This document shows positions 1 through 5,510 of a stretch of 12,132 bases of DNA, piece after piece. Source of the stretch: PALSA-660 sp036508875 (GTDB lineage: Bacteria; Actinomycetota; Coriobacteriia; Anaerosomatales; PALSA-660). The notes under the pieces were generated by a model. It saw only the letters and a list, made by a program, of their open reading frames with translations. It did not search any database and was not told where the DNA came from. A program made the translations under genes and the position numbers. The DNA lies in assembly GCA_036508875.1 (NCBI GenBank), contig DATCGP010000068.1:1-12132 (forward strand). The letters are read 5' to 3'. How positions within the stretch are numbered: position 1 is the stretch's first letter; each line of letters opens with the position of its first letter.

Positions 1-996
1 ACCTCCCCGGCGGGGTCTACAACGACACAGGCGCAGATGCAGACAACCCTGGCCGACGCCCATGCCCTGGCGAACACCTGGGCCTCGCAGGCCCGGCTCA
101 TCTACCAGCAGTACGCACCGCTGATCTGGCTGGGGCTGTGGATCGCCGTACTGATCATCATCGCGATCGTCGTGGTGAGCGTCGCTGCGCGGGGCGGGCT
201 CGTGCACCTCGCCAACGAAGCCGACGAGGGCCGCCCGGTGCGGGCCGGGGCCGGCTGGCGCGTCGGCTTCGCCAAGTGGTGGCGGGTGTTCGGGATCGGG
301 TTCCTGGCCTCGCTCCCGATGATGCTGCTCGCGTTGATCTTCTCGGGTGTGGTGGCTGCGGCGGTAATCGCGTGGCTGAGAAGCCCGACCCCGCTGAGCC
401 TGGGCCCGGACATCATCTCGACGTTCGTCATCGCGGCGTGCGGGCTGTTCGTCCTCACGATCATCGGCATCTTCCTCGGAATCACCCTCGGCATCGCATC
501 GGAGCTCGGGCTGCGTTACGCGGTGCTCAACGACCGCGGCGCCCTGGACTCCCTGAAGCAGGGCTGGCGCGACCTCTGGGCCAAGCGCGGCGCGTTCAAG
601 CTGTTCGCCATCCAGCTGGGCCTCGGGATCCTGTTCGCCATCGCGATGGGTATCGTCGGCTCGATCCTGGCGGGCCCCAACCTCGTCGTCTCCAGCGCGG
701 CCGGGGTGCGAGTGGCGAACCCCGCGAGTGCGGGGCTGAGCTTACTGCTGATCGTCCCCGCGGCGGCCTACGCGGCGTTCTACAGCGTGGTCTGGACCCT
801 ATTCTTCCGAAGGATGACGGGGATGCAGCCGGCCGCTGCCGCGGTGCCGATGCCCGTGCCCCCGATGCCGATGGCCCCGATGCCCGTGCCCCCGATGCCG
901 ATGGCCCCGGCGCCCGTGCCCCCGATGCCGGAACCGCCCGAGCCCCCGATGCCGGAACCGCCCGAGCCCCCCGCACCCACGGTGAGCGATGTCTGA
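1..996 (+). CDS. Multi-pass membrane protein with Pro/Met-rich repeat tail (5' partial)
   Basis: I do not recognise a named family with certainty. The frame is open from base 1 without a stop. The first in-frame ATG is at 37, but it lacks a convincing ribosome binding site and the sequence before it reads as protein, so the gene probably starts upstream of the window. Counting from that ATG, hydrophobic segments lie at about residues 30-52, 84-113, 126-155, 190-215 and 233-255, giving at least five membrane spans. After the first span comes a cytoplasmic-looking loop (ARGGLVHLANEADEGRPVRA) of a type seen in hypothetical bacterial membrane proteins. The last ~57 residues are low complexity, made of P, M, V, A and E in tandem blocks. 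The stop overlaps the rsmI start by 8 bases (ATGTCTGA), which suggests translational coupling. Function is unknown. The membrane location is inferred from hydrophobicity only. Confidence 0.7.
   Translation, partial: TSPAGSTTTQAQMQTTLADAHALANTWASQARLIYQQYAPLIWLGLWIAVLIIIAIVVVSVAARGGLVHLANEADEGRPVRAGAGWRVGFAKWWRVFGIGFLASLPMMLLALIFSGVVAAAVIAWLRSPTPLSLGPDIISTFVIAACGLFVLTIIGIFLGITLGIASELGLRYAVLNDRGALDSLKQGWRDLWAKRGAFKLFAIQLGLGILFAIAMGIVGSILAGPNLVVSSAAGVRVANPASAGLSLLLIVPAAAYAAFYSVVWTLFFRRMTGMQPAAAAVPMPVPPMPMAPMPVPPMPMAPAPVPPMPEPPEPPMPEPPEPPAPTVSDV
850..972 (+). repeat. In-frame tandem repeats in membrane protein tail
   Basis: A 30-base unit beginning ATGCCCGTGCCCCCGATGCC occurs at 850-879 and, identically, at 880-909. 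A third partial, slightly changed copy follows at 910-930. A second 24-base unit beginning ATGCCGGAACCGCCCGAGCC occurs at 925-948 and 949-972 with one difference at the last base. Both units are multiples of three and encode PMPVPPMPMA-like and MPEPPEPP-like peptide repeats, so gain or loss of a copy would keep the frame. Confidence 0.9.
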
Positions 997-1852
997 GGGT
1001 CGCCTCGTCGTCTGCGCGACCCCGATCGGCAACCTCGGCGACGTGACGATCCGCGTGATCGAGGCGCTGAAGGCCGCTGACGTCATCGAGGCCGAGGACA
1101 CGCGCGTGACGCGCAAGCTGCTCGGGCGCTACGACATCGTGACGCCGCTCGAGGCGTACCACGCGCAGAACTTGGACAGACGCACGCCTGAGGTCGTCGC
1201 GCGGGTCGCCGACGGCGCTGTCGTGGCGCTGGTCAGCGACGCGGGCACGCCGGGCGTCTCGGACCCCGGGGCGCACCTCGTGGACGCCTGCATCGACGCC
1301 GGTCTGACCGTCGAGGTCCTCCCGGGAGCGAGTGCGATCCTCACGGCGCTGGTGGCGAGCGGCCTGCCCACGCACGCCTTCTACTTCGGCGGGTTCCTGC
1401 CGCGGAAGGCCGGCGAACGCGTCCGCGCGCTCGAGAAGCTCGCGACGCTCGACGCCACACTCGTCTTCTACGAATCGCCGAGGCGCGCGGCTGCGACCCT
1501 TGCAAGCCTCGCCGAGGCGCTACCGGGTCGTACCGCGGTCGTGGCGCGCGAGCTCACGAAGCTACACGAGGAGGTCGCAAGGGGCGAGGTGGGCGAGCTC
1601 GCGGCGGCGATCGCGGCGCGGGAGCTCAAGGGAGAGGTCGTCCTGCTGATAGGCCCGCCGGCACGGGGGGTCTCCGGGGAAACGGTCGTCCCCGACGCGG
1701 CCACTCTGCGCGCTCAGGTCGAGGCACTGATCGCGGGAGGAGCAACCCGCAAGGACGCGGTGCGCGCGGTGTCGGAGCGCACCGGGGTGGCGCGCAACGC
1801 GGTGTACGACGCGGCGATAGGTGAGAAGGGGACGCCCGCCCGAACGGTCTAG
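989..1852 (+). CDS. rsmI: 16S rRNA (cytidine1402-2'-O)-methyltransferase RsmI
   Basis: Transfers a methyl group from S-adenosylmethionine to the 2'-OH of C1402 in 16S rRNA, tuning the decoding centre. The 287-residue protein has the tetrapyrrole-methylase fold signatures of the RsmI (YraL/YabC) family: TPIGNLGDVT at residues 11-20, EDTRVTRKLL at 36-45, SDAGTPGVSDPG from residue 83, followed by the LPGASAILTALVASGLP block and a YFGGFLPRK segment. Length is normal for the family. The ATG at 989 lies inside the stop region of the preceding membrane gene, and a weak GGTGAG precedes it, so initiation is probably coupled to the upstream gene. The TAG stop (1850-1852) overlaps the stop of the convergent abrB. 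The neighbour abrB and downstream metG match the B. subtilis yabC-abrB-metS order. Confidence 0.96.
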   Translation: MSEGRLVVCATPIGNLGDVTIRVIEALKAADVIEAEDTRVTRKLLGRYDIVTPLEAYHAQNLDRRTPEVVARVADGAVVALVSDAGTPGVSDPGAHLVDACIDAGLTVEVLPGASAILTALVASGLPTHAFYFGGFLPRKAGERVRALEKLATLDATLVFYESPRRAAATLASLAEALPGRTAVVARELTKLHEEVARGEVGELAAAIAARELKGEVVLLIGPPARGVSGETVVPDAATLRAQVEALIAGGATRKDAVRAVSERTGVARNAVYDAAIGEKGTPARTV

Positions 1853-2091
1853 ATGCGCTTGACGACCGCTACGCAGTCGAGGCAGACGGCGCGGTCGTTG
1901 ACGGAGATCGTCTCGCCGCTTCCGCCGCAGATCGCGCAGTTGGCGTGACTCTTCTCAAGGATGATCCGCTCGCCGTCGACCGAGATCGACAGCGGGTCCT
2001 TCACACGGATCCCGAGGGTGCGGCGCAGCTCCATGGGAAGGACGATCCGGCCAAGGTCGTCGATGCGCCTAACGATGCCTGTGTCGTTCAT
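1849..2091 (-). CDS. abrB: AbrB-family transition-state regulator with C-terminal Cys4 motif
   Basis: An 80-residue DNA-binding protein. Residues 1-48 form the swapped-hairpin AbrB domain (TGIVRRIDDLGRIVLPMELR and the following RTLGI, SVDGERIILEK), nearly the same as the N-terminus of B. subtilis AbrB. The C-terminus differs: it carries C52-x2-C55 and C70-x2-C73, a likely zinc-ribbon knuckle like that of some clostridial AbrB/SpoVT homologues. The start is the ATG at 2091-2089 (reverse strand), preceded by GGGAGG (reverse of 2101-2106) at about nine bases. The open frame continues upstream to 2211, but that part has no family similarity. AbrB proteins repress post-exponential genes in Bacillus; the regulon here is unknown. 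It is the only minus-strand gene, convergent with rsmI and divergent from metG, so autoregulation across the shared spacer is plausible. Confidence 0.93.
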   Translation of the reverse strand: MNDTGIVRRIDDLGRIVLPMELRRTLGIRVKDPLSISVDGERIILEKSHANCAICGGSGETISVNDRAVCLDCVAVVKRI

Positions 2092-2127
2092 ATCCGATGT
2101 CCTCCCTGTGTGGGGCCATCCCGTTGC

Positions 2128-2134
2128 TAGAATA
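2128..2134. promoter_or_regulatory. Possible symmetric -10 element shared by metG and abrB
   Basis: TAGAATA in the 118-base divergent spacer reads as TAGAAT on + and TATTCT on -, so the same bases could serve as a -10 hexamer in both directions. It is embedded in the inverted repeat GCTA-GAA-TAGC. No good -35 hexamer is visible on either strand. It is one of the few AT-rich spots in the spacer. Also in the spacer are a small hairpin AGGCG-CGAT-CGCCT (2145-2158) and a CGAGAAG direct repeat (2140-2146, 2187-2193). Assignment is tentative. Confidence 0.35.
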
Positions 2135-2209
2135 GCCCCCGAGAAGGCGCGATCGCCTCCCCCGACTGTATTTTCCTTCCTACCCACGAGAAGAGCGTCG
2201 GAAACCCTC

Positions 2210-3772
2210 ATGGAACGACCTTCCTTCTACCTGACGACCCCCATCTACTACGTGAACTCGGTCCCGCACCTCGGGACCGCGTACACGACGATCGCCGCGG
2301 ACGCTCTCGCCCGCTATCGGCGCATGACCGGCTACGACGTCCACTTCCTGACCGGACTCGACGAGCACGGCCAGAAGGTGGCCCAGGCGGCGGAGCTAAA
2401 CGGGATGGAGCCGCAGGCCTGGGTCGACACGATCGCGCCGAAGTTCCTCGACGCGTGGAAGATGCTCGACATCACCAACGACGACTTCATCCGGACCACC
2501 GAGCCACGGCACGAAGCGGGCGCGCAGCAGTTCCTCCAGGTCCTGAAGGACAACGGCGACCTGTACCAGGGCCACTACGAAGGCTGGTACTGCCTGCCGG
2601 ACGAGACGTTCTACCTCGAGGAGCAGCTCGCCGAAGGCAAGACCTGCCCGGTGTGCGGGCGCGAGGTCCAGTTCGTGGCCGAGGACAACTGGTTCTTCCG
2701 CCTGTCCGCCTACCAGGACCGGCTGCTCGAGCACTACGAGAAGCACCCGGACTTCATCCAGCCCGACACGCGCCGTAACGAGGTCCTCTCGTTCGTGTCG
2801 GGGGGGCTCAAGGACCTGTCCGTGAGCCGCACCACGTTCACGTGGGGCATCCCGCTGCCGTTCGACCCCGAGCACGTCATGTACGTGTGGTTCGACGCGC
2901 TCATCAACTACATCACCGCGGTCGGCTACGGCGCCGACGGCACGCCCACCTTCTCCGGGCCGCTGGCCCACTACTGGCCGGCGCAGTACCACTTCGTGGG
3001 CAAGGACATCATCCGGTTCCACTGCACCATCTGGCCGGCGATGCTCATGGCCGCCGGCGTCCCGCTGCCGGAGAAGGTCTTCGCGCACGGGTTCCTGCTC
3101 ACCAAGGGCGAGAAGATGAGCAAGTCGACCGGCAACGCGGTCTCGCCGGCTGCCCTCGTGGAGCGGTTCGGAGTGGACGCGTACCGCTACTACTTCCTGC
3201 GCGAGGTCCAGTTCGGCAGCGACGGTGCGATCTCGATCGAGGCGATGGTGCAGCGCTACAACGCGGACCTCGCCAACGATTGGGGCAACCTCGTCTCCCG
3301 GCTGTTCAACATGACCGAGAAGTACTGCGGAGGGGTGGTCCCCGCCGTCCCCGTCCCCGCGCCTGAGGACGGGGACATCGTGGGCATCGCGGCGCTGCTC
3401 CCGAATGCGTTCGAGAAGCGGATGCTCGCGCTCGACTACGCCGGCGCGCTCGAGGACGCTTGGGAGCTGATCAAGCGGACGAACCGCTACATCGAGGACT
3501 CCGCTCCGTGGAACCTCGCGAAGTCGGACGAGACACGGCCGCGGCTCGAGGCGGTCCTCTACACCGCGCTCGAGGCGGTGCGGATCGCCGCGCTGTTCGT
3601 CGCGCCGGTGATGCCGAACACGTCGCGCGAGGTGTGGAAGCGCCTGGGCCTGGGCGACATCCACGAGGTCACCGACCTGGCGGCCGCCGCGGCGTGGGGC
3701 GGCCTTCCGGCCGGATCGCGCGTGGAGAAGGGCGAGTCGCTGTTCCCGCGCATCTACGAGGACGCCGAGTAG
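2210..3772 (+). CDS. metG: Methionyl-tRNA synthetase
   Basis: Charges tRNA-Met and initiator tRNA with methionine (class I aaRS, cytoplasm). The 520-residue protein shows the HIGH-type motif PHLG at residues 19-22, the FLTGLDEHGQK block, a connective-peptide region with C128, C146 and C149 (WYC..., CPVC, a reduced zinc-knuckle set of the Thermus/Bacillus type), WGIPLPFD, the YVWFDALINY block and KMSKS at 302-306, then the helical anticodon-binding domain. It ends soon after that domain, so the C-terminal EMAP/Trbp111-like tRNA-binding domain found in B. subtilis MetS (about 660 residues) is absent. The start is the ATG at 2210, which places the conserved FYLTTPIYYVN at residue 6. The longer open frame upstream (to 1961) runs antisense through abrB and is not coding. 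The ribosome binding site is weak (GGAA 2201-2204). tatD follows after 11 bases. Confidence 0.97.
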   Translation: MERPSFYLTTPIYYVNSVPHLGTAYTTIAADALARYRRMTGYDVHFLTGLDEHGQKVAQAAELNGMEPQAWVDTIAPKFLDAWKMLDITNDDFIRTTEPRHEAGAQQFLQVLKDNGDLYQGHYEGWYCLPDETFYLEEQLAEGKTCPVCGREVQFVAEDNWFFRLSAYQDRLLEHYEKHPDFIQPDTRRNEVLSFVSGGLKDLSVSRTTFTWGIPLPFDPEHVMYVWFDALINYITAVGYGADGTPTFSGPLAHYWPAQYHFVGKDIIRFHCTIWPAMLMAAGVPLPEKVFAHGFLLTKGEKMSKSTGNAVSPAALVERFGVDAYRYYFLREVQFGSDGAISIEAMVQRYNADLANDWGNLVSRLFNMTEKYCGGVVPAVPVPAPEDGDIVGIAALLPNAFEKRMLALDYAGALEDAWELIKRTNRYIEDSAPWNLAKSDETRPRLEAVLYTALEAVRIAALFVAPVMPNTSREVWKRLGLGDIHEVTDLAAAAAWGGLPAGSRVEKGESLFPRIYEDAE

Positions 3773-3783
3773 GCGGGGACCGG

Positions 3784-4713
3784 ATGCCTGAAGAGCGAGA
3801 GCGCGTCCCCAGCTTCCCGGGTTCCGGGAAGACCGTCGTGCTGCCCGATCTCGGCGCGCCCACCGCTGACACGCACGCTCACCTCGACATGCTCGCCGAC
3901 CCCGCGGGCGCGCTCGTGCGCGCCGCGCGCGCCCGCATCACTCTCGTGTGCTCCATCGTGGACCTGACGGAGGAACCCGAGGTCACCCTCGACGGGCTGC
4001 CCGGTTGGATGCGGACCGCGACAGCGGCGCTTGCCGCCGAGCCCGGCGGACCGCTCGCCGCCCCGGACGTGCGGCTGATCCTCGGGGTCCACCCGCACAA
4101 CGCCTCCCGCTTCGACGCGGACACAGAGCGCGCGCTGCGCGCGCTGGCCCGCAGGCTGCCCACCGGGCTCGTCGTCGGGCTCGGCGAGCTCGGACTCGAC
4201 TTCCACTACGACCACTCGCCGCGCGACGCGCAGCGCGACAGCTTCCGCCGGCAGCTGGCGCTGGCGAACGATCTCGGACTTCCGGTGACCGTGCACCTGA
4301 GGGCGGCACACGACGAGGGTCTCGAGGTCCTGCGCGACGTCGGCGTGCCCGACGCGGGCTGCATCATCCACTGCTTCACCGAAGGTCCGGAGACCGCGAC
4401 CCGTTTCCTGGCACTCTCGCCTTCCGTGATGATCTCGTTCGCGGGGCCGGTGACGTTCGCCAAGGCACAGCAGGTGCGCGACTCGCTCGCGGTCATCCCC
4501 CTCGAGCGGATCCTTGCCGAGACAGACAGCCCGTTCCTCGCGCCGGCGCCGTACCGCGGTGAGCCGAACGAGCCGGCGTTCGTGACGCTGAACGTCGCCC
4601 GGATCGCGGAGACGCTGGGCCAGCCGGCCGAGCTGGTCGCGGCGGCCTGCATGGACAACGCGCGGCGCGTGTTCGGGCTGGACGGCCGCAGACCCGTCGG
4701 GGGTGCGTCATGA
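3784..4713 (+). CDS. tatD: TatD family metal-dependent hydrolase (DNase-like)
   Basis: A TIM-barrel amidohydrolase-superfamily enzyme of the TatD/YabD family, whose members are metal-dependent DNases linked to repair and nucleic-acid turnover. The 309-residue protein has all expected metal ligands: HAH at 31-33 (DTHAHLD), H103 in GVHPHN, E135 in GELGLDFHYD, H171 in VTVHLRA, H196 in IIHCFT and D248 in ETDSPFLAPAPYRG. It is longer than B. subtilis YabD (about 255) because of a ~25-residue N-terminal extension and an insertion after the first strand (around residues 65-95). The ATG at 3784 follows metG by 11 bases, with AGGCGGGG (3771-3778) as ribosome binding site. The stop overlaps the next gene as ATGA (4710-4713), so tatD and the flavoprotein are coupled. 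The same metG-tatD pair occurs in Firmicutes. The physiological substrate cannot be read from sequence. Confidence 0.93.
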   Translation: MPEERERVPSFPGSGKTVVLPDLGAPTADTHAHLDMLADPAGALVRAARARITLVCSIVDLTEEPEVTLDGLPGWMRTATAALAAEPGGPLAAPDVRLILGVHPHNASRFDADTERALRALARRLPTGLVVGLGELGLDFHYDHSPRDAQRDSFRRQLALANDLGLPVTVHLRAAHDEGLEVLRDVGVPDAGCIIHCFTEGPETATRFLALSPSVMISFAGPVTFAKAQQVRDSLAVIPLERILAETDSPFLAPAPYRGEPNEPAFVTLNVARIAETLGQPAELVAAACMDNARRVFGLDGRRPVGGAS

Positions 4714-5324
4714 GCGAGGTCCCCGTGCCCAGGCTCCTTGCGATCGCTGGGAGTCCCCGACGGGGCGGCAACAGCGACGCTCTGCTGGACGCGTGCGCGG
4801 ACGGCGCGCGTGCGGCGGGCGCGGACGTCGACCTGCTCGTGGTCGCCTCCGCGGGGATCGGACCGTGCACCGGCTGCAACGAGTGTTCGAAGGACGGTGC
4901 CTGCATCGTGCGCGACGGGATGCAGGCGGTCTACCCGCGCATCGACGCCGCGGACGCCATCGTCATCGCCACCCCGGTGTACTTCGCGACGGTCCCGGCC
5001 GTCCTGAAGGCGCTGTACGACCGCTGTCAGCCGTACTGGGCTCGAAGGTTCGTCCTGCACCACCCGATCGAGCGCAGGCGCCCCGCGGCGCTCCTGGTGG
5101 TGGGCGGCGGCGGCGACCCCTACGGGAACTCGTGCGCGATCGCCCCGACCCGCAGCATCCTCGCGATACTCGGCGCCGACTACGCGCACGAGCTGGCCGT
5201 GGAGGCCGACGCGCGTGGGGACGCGGCGGCCCAGGAGCCGGCGATCCGGCGGGCGCGCGAGATCGGCGAGGCGCTCGCGCTGGAAGCGTACGAGCGCATC
5301 CGCTCCGCCGGGCAGCAGGCCTGA
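4710..5324 (+). CDS. NAD(P)H-dependent flavoprotein with Fe-S-type Cys cluster
   Basis: A 204-residue flavodoxin-fold protein of the NADPH-dependent FMN reductase / iron-sulfur flavoprotein (Isf) group. Residues 8-26 (AGSPRRGGNS at 13-22) match the FMN-phosphate loop. C53-x2-C56-x2-C59-x5-C65 is a compact cysteine cluster followed by the common D-G-M segment; in Isf this arrangement binds a [4Fe-4S] cluster. ATPVYFATVPAVLKALYDR matches the second FMN-contact loop. It likely passes electrons from NAD(P)H or ferredoxin through FMN, but the partner is unknown. The start ATG at 4710 overlaps the tatD stop by four bases. This gene is not part of the B. subtilis tatD-yabE arrangement, so it looks like a lineage-specific insertion. 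The Fe-S assignment is inferred from spacing only; the cysteines could instead be redox-active or structural, as in many FMN reductases. Confidence 0.85.
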   Translation: MSEVPVPRLLAIAGSPRRGGNSDALLDACADGARAAGADVDLLVVASAGIGPCTGCNECSKDGACIVRDGMQAVYPRIDAADAIVIATPVYFATVPAVLKALYDRCQPYWARRFVLHHPIERRRPAALLVVGGGGDPYGNSCAIAPTRSILAILGADYAHELAVEADARGDAAAQEPAIRRAREIGEALALEAYERIRSAGQQA

Positions 5325-5381
5325 GCGCGCTTCGAAGGGCCCTTGAGACCGTCGATCCGGGCCGGTCGGAAGCCCCTCCCG

Positions 5382-5443
5382 TGCCCCGAAAGGGGCAGTG
5401 ACGCAGGTTCCGCTGAACCCGACCTGCCCGTTTGCGGGGCAGG
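5382..5443 (+). terminator. Cluster of three GC-rich hairpins after the metG-tatD-flavoprotein cluster
   Basis: Three adjacent inverted repeats: TGCCCC-GAAA-GGGGCA (5382-5397, a GNRA-type tetraloop), GGTTC-CGCT-GAACC (5406-5419) and CCTGCCC-(7)-GGGCAGG (5423-5443). None is followed by a T-run, so classical intrinsic termination is not clear. They lie in the 186-base gap after the flavoprotein stop and upstream of the likely start of the next transcript, so an end-of-operon role, possibly U-less termination, is the simplest reading. GCAGGT (5403-5408) can also pair with ACCTGC (5422-5427), giving alternative folds. Confidence 0.45.
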
Positions 5444-5461
5444 AAACGGATGGTTTACACT
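5432..5461 (+). promoter_or_regulatory. Putative sigma70-type promoter for the G5/3D protein
   Basis: TTGCGG (5432-5437), an 18-base spacer and TACACT (5456-5461) form the best promoter-like pair in this gap. It would give a leader of about 45 bases ending at AGGGGGAG (5499-5506) and the TTG start at 5511. The same TACACT hexamer precedes the tRNA gene at 9363. The -35 match is partial and sits in the loop of the last hairpin. Confidence 0.4.
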
Positions 5462-5510
5462 CGACGTCCGCGCGTTTCCGAACCGTTGACAGATCACCAG
5501 GGGGAGCAGT

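Noticed and set aside
850..972. CRISPR-like array
   Set aside because: Units are directly adjacent with no spacers, in frame, and translate as a continuous Pro-rich tail.
1961..2209. N-terminal extension of MetRS to 1961
   Set aside because: The added 83 residues are antisense to abrB and have no MetRS similarity; the conserved N-terminus begins just after the ATG at 2210.
2135..2209. T-box leader regulating metG
   Set aside because: The spacer is too short and lacks a recognisable T-box sequence (TGGNACCGCG-like) or terminator with T-run.
2092..2211. N-terminal extension of AbrB to 2211
   Set aside because: AbrB proteins start immediately before TGIVR; the extension covers the spacer and its promoter-like sites, and a strong ribosome binding site precedes the ATG at 2091.
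2396..3664. 422-residue open frame antisense to metG
   Set aside because: It mirrors the codon structure of a clear metG, is rich in Arg/Val/Glu/His as expected for a high-GC antisense frame, and shows no family motif. The long antisense frames at 4206-5555, 6443-7570 and 9157-10608 are rejected on the same grounds.
3460..3783. N-terminal extension of TatD back into metG
   Set aside because: The frame overlaps metG coding sequence and gives Arg-rich shadow peptide; the ATG at 3784 has a ribosome binding site and fits the gene junction.
5486..5491. Perfect TTGACA hexamer as a -35 box
   Set aside because: A -10 at the proper distance would fall on the TTG start codon at 5511 with no TATAAT-like sequence there.
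5325..5510. Cyclic-di-AMP (ydaO) riboswitch upstream of the 3D-domain gene
   Set aside because: Such riboswitches often precede actinobacterial wall-hydrolase genes, but I cannot find the conserved GGGGGAACC / GGGUGAAUC-type elements, and the stretch downstream of the hairpins is too short.
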